A DNA stretch of 64,000 nt from Takakia lepidozioides (taxonomy: Eukaryota > Streptophyta > Takakiopsida > Takakiales > Takakiaceae): assembly GCA_030704615.1 (NCBI GenBank), contig CM060733.1:19778001-19842000 (forward strand). Direction: 5' to 3'. Below are positions 11,936-23,544 of the stretch, one piece after another. The notes beneath the pieces were generated by a model. It was given only the letters and a program-made list of their open reading frames with translations. It was not told the origin of the DNA and did no database searches. Each line of letters begins with the position of its first letter. The stretch's first letter is position 1. The translations under genes were made by a program, and so were the position numbers.

Positions 11936-12523
11936 ATGAATAGTTTCCGGGTATGGAGAGTTATTTCAATTAATATGTTTAATGGTTTTTTTTAGAGTTA
12001 AGATGTTTTTCAATACAAAAAAAAAAAGACAATATATGATAATAGAGAAAATTGATAAGATATTGCTGATTCAATTCCGAATGCAAGAGGAAGGAGGTTT
12101 GAGATTCAGGGTAAATATATCATAAAAATATACCCTTAATATAAGGATATATATCCAAGTACCTATACTTAACACACCAAGTACTATATATATATACCCT
12201 GATATACCGCCGAGTATATTAGGGTAATCAATATATCTGCCCAACATTGGTGTAAACCCACTCTATTACCCAATATAAGTCAAGCCAATGATACCTTTGT
12301 TAAAGGAATCTACCATGTAGACCTCACACACACTACCACTCAAGAACCAGAGCTATGGCTGTGAGAGAGGACTCGGGAGGCTCAACTAGAAGACGACAAG
12401 CCTTCTTGGGCCTCACGTGGAGATACGCCTCTCCACGTCCCAAATGAGATTCGCCACCTTACTTGGCCAAATGAACTCCCAATGCCAACAAAATATAAAT
12501 ATAATTATATATGTCATAATTAG
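11936..12523. other. Intergenic, AT-rich, no gene
   Basis: AT-rich DNA with 'tatatata' runs. No coding or RNA feature was recognised. Confidence 0.4.
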
Positions 12524-12690
12524 TGTCACAGACATAGCCCAGAGGAACTTACCATGAGTAAATACCAGAAGTTACTAAGTTATCATGTTATCAAAAGTTA
12601 CCGTGATCTGCGATGATCTATCGTGATTTATCAGAGACTGGACACTCTTCAGTCTCGCCAATTTTATATCTAAGGCTCATTTCAGACTAG
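12524..12690 (+). mobile_element. Partial LTR of the chromovirus family
   Basis: It begins with the family LTR start 'tgtcacagacatagcccag'. It runs through the 'ttaccgtgatctgcgatgatc' stretch and then jumps directly to 'gactggacactcttcagtctcgcc'. The central third present in the LTR at 13.56 kb is missing, so this is an internally deleted LTR. Confidence 0.8.
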
Positions 12691-13563
12691 CGACCAGACG
12701 AGTGTTAGCGGCTCTCATTTGTTGAATTTCGTGGCTTGGCCGGTACACATTTTCTCGCACACAGTTTTGTCCATTGGACAAGGTTGCCGAGTCATCACCG
12801 ACACCTTCCAACTTAGCGGGCAAGGAAAGCAAGATTTGGGCCTAGAGAGGGGTGGTCCCAAATTTTATCTAGTGGCAAAAACTTAATCTATGAATCAAAT
12901 TAGCGTCGGCTCATGCGTTCTCGTCCTGCCTACGTAATTTTTGGCATGAAAGTTTTTGTTTATTTCTGTGCACCTATATGAAACTTCGGGTGCGTAGGTG
13001 AGTAGATGTGTTTTTGGTCCACTCCATATCATCTTCTCTACCACAAGTTATTTATTTACCCAAAAAAAAAACCGCATAATATTGCATGTTTGAGCAACGT
13101 GGTGGGTCCACTACTAGAGCATTATCCCCTCCATGCCGTGCAGCGCCAGCTATAGGCCACTTAAGGAGACAACGCTTTTTCGTTTTGCGAGCAAGCTGTC
13201 GTTAATTTTCGAGCTAAAGACCTGACCACTTGAAGCTTACCTAAACACCTAAGAGTGGGAGTGAATGACGTTATTTTAGGATCATAACATAAGGTAGTTG
13301 GGATTTTCAAATGACCGAGTTGAGCTTGAGGTTATAAACGTAGGGCGAGGCCCAATGATGGGGGCCTTCTTGACATGAGGAGGCACAAGGCGTAGCCTAG
13401 GCCCCAAGTTTTAGGAAGGCTCCTGTTCGAGGGCCTCACCCTGTGTAAAGAAACAACAATGATTTTGATAACTTAAATTATCAAACGGTTCAGATACACT
13501 GTGTTGCAAGTTAATACCTTTGCTACCATTGATGGGCTACATGATGTCGATCAACGGTACAAT
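12691..13563. other. Intergenic, no gene
   Basis: No open frame with a recognisable product. Nothing was supported here. Confidence 0.4.
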
Positions 13564-14220
13564 TGTCACGGACATAGCCCAGTGGAACTTACCATGAGTA
13601 AATATCAAAGTCACTAAGTTATCCTATTACCAAAAGTTACCGTGGATTTACCATAAGTTAGCATTAGTTACCAAGTTACTGGGAGTTTACCAAATTATCG
13701 AAAGTAACTTGGAAAACTGCTCAGGAAGCTTCTTTTGGAAGAAACTTCTCCATCAAGATACCTCCTTTGTTTAAAGAAACTTCTCCATCAAGATATCTCA
13801 TTTGTTTAAGGAAACTTCTCCATCAAGAAACCTCATTTGGGGAAGCTTCTTAGGGAACCTCTTAGTAGCCAGTATATATAGGAGGCGAGACTGGACACTC
13901 TTCAGTCTCGCCAACACCAATTCAAGCTATTCTTGTTTCCAGTTCCCAGTACTCCAGTCCAGTTCCCAGTACTGTAGCCCAGTTTCCAGTATCTGGTACT
14001 CCAGTCCAGTTTCCAGTATCTGGTACTCCAGTCCAGTTTCCAGCATTCCAATATTCAAGTCGTGTTCCAATATCTTGTACTCTTGTTCATTGTTATAAAG
14101 ATTATCTTGATTCCTATTTACTCATCATGCATTCGGCCATGCCGACCCTAACTTCTTGTCTAGTCTTGTATCTCTAGTTTAATATCTTGTTTGTGTTCAG
14201 TCATGTTCTCGTCCTTGACA
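13564..14220 (+). mobile_element. Solo LTR (657 bp) of the chromovirus family
   Basis: It starts TGTCACGG and ends CCTTGACA, the expected TG..CA borders. It contains a TATA-like 'agtatatataggagg' near 13871 and a direct-repeat block 'aaacttctccatcaaga' three times at about 13740-13830. A second set, 'ccagtttccagtatctggtactccagt', lies at 13950-14040. No internal domain adjoins it on either side. The flanks 'acaat' and 'catat' are not an exact target duplication. Confidence 0.8.
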
Positions 14221-14439
14221 CATATTAACCTCCGGATTAGGTTTTAGATGTAATTTATAAAGCTCTACGGTCAAGATTGGATGATTCTCCTAGATGGATG
14301 GTCACAAATCATTTAGATCTACGGCGAGGAATGTTTTGAATGACGCCTTATTATAATGGCATTTCAGGATCATTGTTGTCTCATTTGTTTGCAGTTTTGA
14401 GATCACATGCAACTCCGTAACTATAAACACATTATGCTA
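14221..14439. other. Short spacer, no gene
   Basis: Non-LTR sequence between two oppositely oriented LTRs. Nothing was recognised. Confidence 0.35.
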
Positions 14440-15452
14440 CAGTCTCGCCTCCTATATATACTGGCTACTAGGAGGTTCCCTAAGAGGCTTCCCCAAATGA
14501 TGTTTCTTGATGGAGAAGTTCCAGTAACTTGGGAAACTGCTCAGGAAGCTTCCTTTGGAGGAAACTTCTCCATCAAGATACCTCCTTTGAGTCAGGATTC
14601 TGCATGTGAGCCAAGTCATCTAGGGTCGTATAAGGAACATGGGTTTTGGTCTCTCCCCGAGTAAGTACATTAGCGTTGTTGTTTTCTTTCCCCTTCTTGT
14701 AAACAGTATCATATTCAAAACCCTGTAGAAGCAAAGACCATCTAGCAAGTCTGCCAGACAATTCACGAGGAGTTTTAAGGGCTTTGAGAGGTAGGTGATC
14801 TGTCTCCACGGTGAAATAACAACCATGCAGGTACTGCCTGAAGTGTTTCACACCAAAAATGACAGCCAACCCCTCCTTGTCAGTAATACTATAATTTTTT
14901 TTCATGTTTATCAAACCGCCTAGATGCGTAAGCAACAACATGTTTTTTACCATCTCGCACTTGGCTAAGAATTGCAGAAACAGCCATGTCACTGGCATCT
15001 GTTTGCAAAAGAAAAAAGATGGAGAAGTCTGGAAAAACCAGCACTGGAGCAGTTGTGAGGGCTATCTTCAGCTTCAAAAGCCTTGGTCTCAGGTATGCCC
15101 CAATGAAATCGAACATCTTTGCATAAAAGCCTGAATAATGGACCAGCCATGTTAGCAAAATGGAGGATAAAACGTCTATAATAGGAAGCAAGGCCAAGGA
15201 AGGCACGGACACAATGCTTGTCACGGGGAAGAGGGAAGTCCCATACTGCCTGGATTTTGCTAATATCAGGTTTGATGCCTTCCCAACAAAGGATGTGACC
15301 GAGAAACTAAAATTTGGTAAACTTCCGGTAACTGGTAACTAATGATAACTTATGATAAATCGTGGTAGATCATCGTAGCTTTTGGTAACATGATAACTTA
15401 GTAACTTCTGGTATTTACTCCTGGTAAGTTTCTCTGGGCTATGTCTGTGACA
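14440..15452 (-). mobile_element. 3' LTR of gypsy copy B, split by an insertion
   Basis: On the minus strand the LTR starts at 15452 (TGTCACAGACATAGCCC) and runs to about 15309. Family similarity resumes at 14590 and continues to 14440, covering the 'ttctccatcaaga' and 'tatatataggaggcgagact' blocks. The 718 bases between are a fragment of another retroelement. The distal end of the LTR, beyond 14440, is lost. Confidence 0.8.
14591..15308 (-). mobile_element. Fragment of a second gypsy family (RT end and RNase H) inside the LTR
   Basis: Minus-strand frames encode the end of reverse transcriptase followed by RNase H. Visible motifs are LLQTDASD, VVAYASRRF, ITDKEGLAVIFGVKHFR, YFTVETDHLPL and LSGRLARW. 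The two frames overlap with a shift near 14900-14990. The matching region of copy B differs in sequence, so this is another gypsy family. No LTR or target duplication of its own was seen. Confidence 0.8.
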
Positions 15453-15468
15453 TCACCCCCTCCTCTAG
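15453..15468 (-). other. Polypurine tract of gypsy copy B
   Basis: The minus strand reads 'agaggagggggtga' immediately before the LTR start TGTCAC at 15452. This is the expected primer site for plus-strand synthesis. Confidence 0.7.
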
Positions 15469-15606
15469 CGCCGAGTTCCTCGAGGAGCGATAAAATCTTG
15501 GACTTGCTTAGAGCCGGAGAACCTCCCTCCTTAGTATGTATCATATACATTAAATGTGGAGTCTTCACCTTGAAGCTAACTTGGCTGACATCATCGTTGT
15601 GACGTC

Positions 15607-15906
15607 TTATTGACGTGTAGCTCGGAGCTTAGCTGGATATCGTTGATGAAACTCTTGGACTTTGTCAGATGCATTGGCAAGGTTGGATGAAGGTTTCCAC
15701 GTTTGTTCGCTGATGTCGTAGCCTTTCCAATGTACGAAATACTCAAGACGTTTATACTTGATGCGAGAGTCTAGGACTTCGTCGACTTTATACTCGATTT
15801 CCTGATTGACTTCGATTGGTGGAGGTGGTACGGAGACTCTCCCTGGAATATTCGATGGATGATATAACTTTAATAATGAAACATAAAAGATTGGATGGAT
15901 GCGCAT
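15607..15906 (-). pseudogene. gypsy chromodomain frame (copy B)
   Basis: A 99-codon open frame starts in the integrase tail (RIHPIFYVSLLKLYH) and holds a chromodomain with [19 protein letters not shown] and QTWKPSSNL. The aromatic residues expected for a methyl-lysine cage are largely kept. It is the same domain as in copy A, with a handful of substitutions. Integrase lies in other frames just upstream, so it is not independently expressed. Confidence 0.8.
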
Positions 15907-16245
15907 ACTTCGTGGGAGTTCAAGCCGAAAACTGACTGGATTTATTTGTCGAATAATTTTGACTGGTCCCAGGCGTTGATAATCTAACTTCCTTGATGGA
16001 CGCGAGGTTTGTATGTCCCATCAAAGAAGCCACATACGATCTCCGACCTTGAACAAGGGTTGGAGTTGACAATGTTGATCTGCATACTCCTTGTATTGTT
16101 TTTGAGCTTCTGCAAGGTGGAATGTAAGCTCCTTGTAAATCGTAGCAAGATGAGTAGCAAGGTTTTCTACAGCAGGGCTTCCAACAGTCTTCATGTGGAA
16201 AGGGTTTGCTCGAGGATGATGACCATAATTGGAAAAAAATTGAGT

Positions 16246-16860
16246 TTACTTGGTCGAAGAATGTACAGTGTTGTTGTAGGCAAACTCAGCCAATGACAGA
16301 AGGTCCGTCCAATTATCTTGGTGATAATTTATTGTACAACGAAGATACTGTTCCAAAATCTGGTTTACAAGTTCGGTTTGACGATCAGTCTGTGGATGAT
16401 TAGTTGTAGAGAGGTTGATCTTAGTATCCAATATGTGAAATAATCCCCTCTAGAAATTTCATATGAACTGTGGTCCTCGATCAGATACGATGTCTTTCGG
16501 GAGTCCATGAATGCGGTAGATATTATTGAGGAAGAATCTTGCAGTTTCCTCACCGGTATCCGTCTTATTACATGGAATGAAATGTGTCATCTTCATAAAA
16601 CGATCTACAATAACAAGGATTGAATCGGTGGTCTTAGAAATTGGAAGGTTCGTAATAAAGTCCATAGACACGGACGACCATGGACCCTTGGGAATAGGTA
16701 ATGGTTGCAGAAGGCCGTAAGGTCGATGTCGTGGTCCCTTCGCTTTAGCACACGAGTCGTAAGATTTTATAAATTCTTTCACGAGTTTCCACATCTGCGG
16801 CCACCAATAGTCGCTGGATATTAATTCTATTGTTTTGTTGAAGCCGAAATGTCCTGCAGC
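16246..16860 (-). pseudogene. gypsy integrase core (copy B)
   Basis: The longest frame, 16459-16794, carries the catalytic-core start SVSMDFITNLP (first Asp), ILVIVDRF.KMTHF, and HGLPKDIVSDRGPQF with the second Asp. The next frame, 16246-16431, carries [14 protein letters not shown] with the third acidic residue. The shift between them lies near 16440. The HHCC zinc region continues to about 17000. Confidence 0.8.
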
Positions 16861-17476
16861 CGGAAGATCATGACATGTTTGAAAAATTCGAAGTCGTGTA
16901 GACCCTGGAGATACATAGAGAAGTCCCTTGAAATAAAGTAAGTCATTTTTGAATTCGAAGTCGTTTGTAACATGTGGGTTGTCTCGAGGTCGATTTAGTT
17001 GACTTCGAAATGTCGTAGCAAATTGGTCGCTCTTCAGTGCTTCCTAAATCTCCATTATGATCTTTGTATCGTCATAGGAGGACATTGATAACATATTCAA
17101 TTGAAGATTTGCTGGTTTCAAAATGATGGATTTCTGCTGGTCGAAAGCTGCCTCCCCTTTTTTCGGCGCAAGATACGATCGTCGAGAAAGAGCATCGGAT
17201 TTTCCCTTGAAGATGTCCGGGGTAATAGGTAATAACAAAATTAAACCTTGCTAGTGACATACCTCATCTGACTTGACGTCGATTTAAAACACGAGCACTC
17301 ATAAAATATTCGAGGTTTTTGTGATCGGTGTAGATAGTGACATAATGTTTAGCTCCCTCCAGTAGATGACGCCACTCCTAAAAAGCATTGATGATCGCTA
17401 GAAGTTATTTGTCATGGATTTTATAATTGATCTCTGCAGCAGAAAATTTGCGAGAACGAAAACCAACAGAGTGAAG

Positions 17477-17875
17477 TCAGCCATCCGTACCGTATTGAGA
17501 GAATATAGCGCCAAGTGCAAAGTCCGATGCATCTGCTTCCAAGAAGAATGGTTTAGATGGGTCTGCATGTACCAGTATTGGAGGGGTTGTAAATGTCTGC
17601 TTCAGCCTTTCAAATGTCTGGTCAGCCTTCTCATCCCATACAAATTTGTCATTCCCTATGAATTGTGTCAATGATGCAACAATTTTGGAGTAGTTCTTGA
17701 TGAAGATTCTATAGAAATTTGCAAATCCCATAAAACATTGTTCATCTCGGACCGAAGTTAGTTTAATCCACTCGATGATGGTTTGTATTTTCTTCTGATC
17801 CATAAATACGCATTTGTCGGAAATAATGAAGCCCAGAAATTCGACCTCAGATTGATGGAAAAGATACTTTTCCAA
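17477..17875 (-). pseudogene. gypsy reverse transcriptase thumb and RNase H start (copy B)
   Basis: A 132-codon frame contains EVEFLGFIIS, IIEWIKLTSVRD, FANFYRIFIKNYS and then FFLEADASDFALGAIFSQ, the entry to RNase H. It is flanked by shifted frames on both sides. Upstream, around 17960, the YLDDILIFS catalytic box can be read in another frame. Confidence 0.75.
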
Positions 17876-18118
17876 CTTGACATATAGTCATATTTTTCTT
17901 AATTTATCAATGACAAGGTGTACATAGCGGCCATGTTCTTCTTCATTCTGTGAAAATATCAAAATGTCGTCCAAATAGATGACTACAAAGTCATCTAAAA
18001 ATTCTCGAAAGATGTCATTCATCATATGTTGGAAAATTGCTGGAGCATTTGTACGACCGAAAGGCATAACACTATATTCAAAATGTTCATACCTTGTTCG
18101 AAAAGCTGTATATGAATA

Positions 18119-18960
18119 TCATTAGTCCGAAGAACTTGTCCCACTTCAAGTTGTTTCCTTTGGCTGGTCAACCCTGAGAAGTTGAAAGTGGCTAGCCGCA
18201 AGCCAGCCCTTTGCGGGTGAATTGTTTGTCGTCTAGGTAGCTTGTGATTGCTCCTGGACGGCCAACCGTTCTGCAAAAGGGGGACAGTTACCTCATGTGT
18301 AGATTTTGCTCGTCTTGTGTAAACTTTGAGAATTGGTAAACCATTCAGGGTACCAAATCTTTCAGTTACACGACGCACAGGCTCCGCACACATAGGGGCA
18401 GATTGTCCGTCAGACTGCTTGGGGACAATTACCCCGTGTATAGATTTTGCTCGTCTTGTGTAGACTTTGAGGATTGGTAAACCATTTAGAGTACCAAATC
18501 CTCCAGTTACACGATGTTCAGGCTCTGCACACTTAGGGACAGATTGTCCATCTGACGGCTTGGGGACAATTACCCCGTGTATAGAATTTGTTCGTCTTGT
18601 GTAAACCTTGAGGATTGGTAAACCATTCAGAGTACCAAATCCTTCGGATTCAGGACGTTCAGGTTCCGTACACTTAGGGGCATCTTGTCCTTCTGGCTGT
18701 TTGGATTCAACCTCATCCAGAGCATCAAACCGATTAGAAACTCTCAAGTTGAAGTTGTTGCCCTTGGTTGTCTTCCTAGAGTGCCCCATTGAATCACCAA
18801 TGTCTAAGACCGCTCTCCAGCCAGTCAAGGGACAAACTTCTTTGAGATTGAATTGATGCGGGACTCTATTAGAAGCACTTTTGGTCATTGCAACCTTCAA
18901 CGTACCCCTGTTATCGAAGTCGAGAGGTACCATTTAGCCATGAAATCCAAGCCTAAGCTA
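18119..18960 (-). mobile_element. LINE 5' fragment with a 47-residue tandem repeat
   Basis: The minus-strand frame 18022-18933 holds an unusual protein. Its N-terminal part includes FNLRVSNRFDALDE, a motif seen before the endonuclease in plant LINEs. Three and a half tandem units of exactly 141 bases (47 residues) follow, each with FGTLNGLPILKVYTRR. Then comes LRLATFNFSGLTSQRK, which matches the start of an endonuclease/exonuclease/phosphatase domain. At about 18118 the sequence passes abruptly into gypsy copy B in another frame. The rest of the LINE is missing. Family assignment rests mainly on the endonuclease start. Confidence 0.55.
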
Positions 18961-21900
18961 GAGCATGTAGTTTTAAAGGACACATTGTCCATCCTGGGAT
19001 TCACCCCAAAAACTACAACATGAAGCCCTAGATTTGGCATAAGTAACCAATTCCCAGGGATCACCCTGAGGAGTGTTGATGTTGATAGGAGCTAAATTTT
19101 TGATTGTTTTTGCAGGCCATAAGTTTAAGCACAGGAACCAACCCGAGCCCAAGTGCCGAGTATGCTAGACAGAGCATACGACTGCCCAATTTGGGCGGAG
19201 GGGCTGCCCCCAAGCGGTAGGAGTCCGCTTGTTACCATTCAGAGATCACACTCCAGGGAGTTGCAGGGAATGGCCCGTGTAGGCATATTCTAAAGAGGGA
19301 AAGGCCCCAAGCTTTCCAACTAAATCCAATGCACTACCTTACCGAAAGCAAAGCGCTTCAGGTCGAAACAAACAAAGAACACGAGGTCACAAGGCCGGCA
19401 TTTAGTCACTGAGACATTAATGTACTCCCGTTTCAAGTCCACCCAATGTCAATAGGCTTCCTTGAGGACAGGGAGATGACAGGGGAAATTCAAAGATACA
19501 GTTGTCCCTTGACAGCCCAATTTGTCTTTTTTATGTGGAGCTCTCACGGTTGAACGAACATGGAGCAAGTTGTTGAGAATGTGCATCCTGATGAGCATAG
19601 AAGAAGGTCAACAGAGGGCAGAAAGACGTGTAAACAGACAAAACGCCAACCTTTTTTCTACACCCTTTTTAGGAGGTTTCTTGGGATCGGATTTTCTGCT
19701 GAATGTATTGCAGCCTTTCAGTCCTCTCACTACTACCCCAGATATAGCTGCCTGCATCCTCCCCTCCCCAGCAAGGTTCTGTTGCTGACCATAAGCAAAG
19801 ACTAATCGGTTCTAGTAAACTCAATGGGTGACTGTGTGAAAATATACACTGGCATAGTGTTATTCAAGTAGAATAAGAAGATTAATCTCTTGTATAGTAT
19901 TTGTGTTTACCCCCGGTAGTTCCAAGTTGATTCTTGATCATCTGTCCAGGCTGTCCAAGTAGACGACTTACCTAGTGACACTTGTCTTTCACTTGGGCCA
20001 CCTGATTTGAATGGGGTTTTTCCCTCCAGGCTCTTTAGGCCTTGAGCGGGATCTACATAGTCTGTAGACTTACGTCGTGATGCTGTCTTCTTGTTGTACC
20101 TGCACTGCACCAGTGTGCTTCTATGACTGACCTTGAACATTCTTTGTAGCATTTCAACAGACTGGGGTGCCTGAAGCTAATGTAAAAGCGGCATACTAGG
20201 TGACAGACAAAGAATGTACTCATAAGACGTTGTTTGCCGTAGCTTTGTGGCCATTGACCCCAGGACAAACAAAGAGAGAGCCTTGTGGGACTGGAAGGGA
20301 GTGGGGATTTAATGGCAGAGGTTGAAAACATTGTCTTGGCTTAGAAACTGAACAGAGAATTGACCGACGTTTTCTGAAAAAACAGGAGCTCTTACCGGTA
20401 TGCATGAAGTGCTGCAGTGAATGAAAATGGCCTTACATCTGTGTTTCGCACCACCAGCTCTGTGTTTAGTTTGTTGGGCCACAATACAATCTGCATTTGC
20501 AACAAATCATTGTTACCCATATCTTTCATCGAAGAAATTCTAGTATAGCTAGACACGTCAATGAAGATTACGAGACGGTATACTAGAGCAATCGTTACTT
20601 CTAGTGCCATTTTCAGCTTGGCCACTGCAAGCATTAGGAATTAAGCATGTGGTGATGGCTACGTACGGTCAAACCATGACAGTTTGTTGTAATTTCGCTA
20701 TATACAATACTCTATTTGGCAAAGCTGTGTCTTTGCCATGGCTCAGTCGGTGTCTCATGCAGCAAATCTCCGACATGTAAGCTTGCAATACAAATTTCAA
20801 CTAGGAATACTTGCACTTTAGACGCACTACTTTTATCCATTGGAAGAATGAATAGGTTCTATACATGCTCAAGAATCAACCAAATTTGCACATGGTATAA
20901 ACTAAATTATTAAAGACGCAAGCTGAGTACTGGGAGAGGTCTCAATGGAACTACTGCAACCTTATAGTAGACAATGAAATGGTAATCCCACATGGTGAGA
21001 GTGTAATTGTTGGACTTGAGCTCCAGTATGAGAGTTGCGCTCTCTTTGTCACCCTGTGTGCTTGCAATTTCCCATGACATATTCCGGGCAAATCCATGCT
21101 GGCCCCATAACTCCAATATATTTCCTCAGATGAAGCTCATATTTTAACAGGTACGTTAAGCCATTCACATGGCATTGATCTACTGTGCCCTAGAACCACT
21201 TTTCAGTGCAAACAGAGGCTATATTGTAGGAATTTCAGAACTGGCTTCCTCTGCATTCTTATCCCATCCTACTGGACTGACCGTTCAAGTCTTTACAGTG
21301 CTTTGGCATTTACAACTAGCCTAGTACTGAGAAGACTGAGATAAACATCATATCATTACACTTCAACACATCAATATAACAACAGAGAATGGATGACCAC
21401 TTAGGGTAGGTACCTGCTGAAGAGCGCCGGGGCCAAATTGAGGGAAGCAATGGGGGATACCCCCCCTGCATACATGCCAACATGTGACTTAGATTAGCAC
21501 CCACCTCGTTGCCCAATCGTTTGTGTCAGGAATTGAGCCCCTACCATTCAATTTATCAACATTGTCTTCATTCGAGGGATCTAGCCATTGACAATTTTTT
21601 CGTCGCACATTGGCAGTGGTGTACTCTCAACCACGTAGTGTCAGGGTGATCATACCAACCCGCCTGTAGTGGACATTAATTAGGTCCACATAAGAGAGCT
21701 TATGACGTTCCACTGCATGCCAAAACGGCATAGAGGACCGAAAGTAGGTTCCAAAATGAGATTAACTCAACCCTAATAGGTAAAGAGAAAAAAGAAAGCC
21801 ACCAGGTACAGCTAATGAGACACTTTCAATTGCAAACCAACGAGCAGAGATAAAGTGCGAGTACATGCCGGATAGGCTTTTGGCCATCAAAGAAAGCATC

Positions 21901-23540
21901 GGGCCTCATAAACAACAACTCTCTCCCTTCGGAGGCCTTCCAAGACGTGATGGCCCCTCCAAATAAGTACACCTCCGCCACACTGTTTTCCAATCCAGAC
22001 CCAATTGACAGAACTACAAGTAAGAGATGAACATAACTGAGCTTTTATTGCCCCTATGTACATAGAGGAATATTAAATGGGGCTCCACAAAACTCTTGAA
22101 TGACCATCTTAGATGTAAATGCACCTCCACAGAAGTAAAGTAAGTTCTCAGTCCCTTCACCACCACCACAGAATATACAACAAACTTTGAAACTCTAGAT
22201 AGTACATTAATGTTCCTTTTGTCAACCCGCAAAGCCAAGGAAAGGTGTAAATCACTATTACTGTAGTCCTGTGTGGTTTCTTATCTATAATCAAACTAAT
22301 TAGCACAAGAAACTGAGGCTGACAGTGCCAGGTGAGCTTCATGCAGCTGGAGGAGGAATATAGGAGAGATCTATACCAAGAGAAAGAGCACAGAACCTGC
22401 CATGTGAAGTTGATAATACTACTTTGGGCAGGCCACCCTCTCCCCCCTCCATTTTTACACCGGTGGTGGCAAATTGGTGGTTCAAGCCGATGACTTCAGA
22501 ATTGATCTCACTACCCCCCAACACCATATGAAAGGAAAGCAAAAGCTAAGTAAAGTCTCAGGAAACCCTTTACGCTTCTATGCAAGCCCTAAATTGGACT
22601 TTTGTAGTATCTACGTCCTAGTTTTGCCACAGCTAAAGGTTTTCACTTGTCCCTTTCATTCAAACTGGAGATGTGATCCTGACAAGGGCCAAAACTGTGG
22701 GAGAAAAAAATTGAGAATCCAAACTATCTATAATATGCGAATTCATATGCCATTTGAGCATGACGCCCACTATCTACTTCCCCTTTGGACCAATGCCATG
22801 CATATAACTACCACACACAAACCTTAATCCGTGCACAATCTTGACCGCCAGACAAGATTGAATGACGGAAGAAGTATTCCTACATCACTGTCATCGCATG
22901 GGACTTAAAGAGAGATCACCAGTGCCATTTTGATAGTTTATGTCAGCCTCACAAATATAAAGCAAATGCATGTATCATGCATTCACTCGAAAATGACCAG
23001 ACCTGTTGTTTCCCGGCGGATGATTCCTCGTCATGCCACAGTGCAGATTAGAAACAGGTCTTATTTCTTCAGTCTGACCTACAGGTACATTCTTTCAAAC
23101 ATTTGTAGTGCAATAAAAAATTGGAACGATGATGTCATGCATTTGAATCCATCGATCTTTACATCACTTGTACAAAAAAAATTCCTTAAAAAGAACAATA
23201 CCAGCTAGGGGCAGTGCAAGACCGAGGAGACCGAGGAGATTGATTGCCTTGATTGCCTTGATTGCGATTACCACAGCAGGGACAGAGGAGACAAGACGTC
23301 TCTGTCATCATACCCTTTTCATGGTAAGAGTGTTGTCGACGAGGCGATTGAACACCTCCTACTGCAGGAATTATAAGACGAGTCTGTCGACATTGTAAGT
23401 ACATGAAGTGGGGTGTGGCGGGTCAGATAACCACCACGTACGTGTGAAAGGAGGTTAGGGTGGGCTCCCGTGTACTGTCACAGGGAACGGATCCTTTCAA
23501 ATCCGGGGCAATCATCCCGAGAAAATTCCCTACGGTTTAT
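18961..23540. other. 4.6 kb without a recognised gene
   Basis: Only short overlapping frames (under 120 codons) are present. None shows a domain or exon-like continuity. The first few hundred bases may be more of the LINE 5' part. I see no LTR, tRNA-like or long-repeat signal in the remainder. Confidence 0.4.
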
Positions 23541-23544
23541 ATTA

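Larger units (their letters stand above)
15469..18118 (-). mobile_element. Ty3/gypsy chromovirus, copy B (RT to chromodomain)
   Basis: In minus-strand order the copy holds reverse transcriptase (18118 to about 17480), RNase H (about 17480-17040), integrase (17000-16240) and chromodomain (15906-15607). The polypurine tract and 3' LTR follow. Reverse transcriptase shows [10 protein letters not shown] and YLDDILIFS near 17960-18060. The left part reads FLGFIISDKCVF and FANFYRIF. Upstream protease and gag are absent, because at about 18118 the sequence switches to a LINE. Stops and frame changes occur throughout, so the copy is dead. It shares its LTR family with 12.5, 13.6 and 44.4 kb. Confidence 0.85.
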
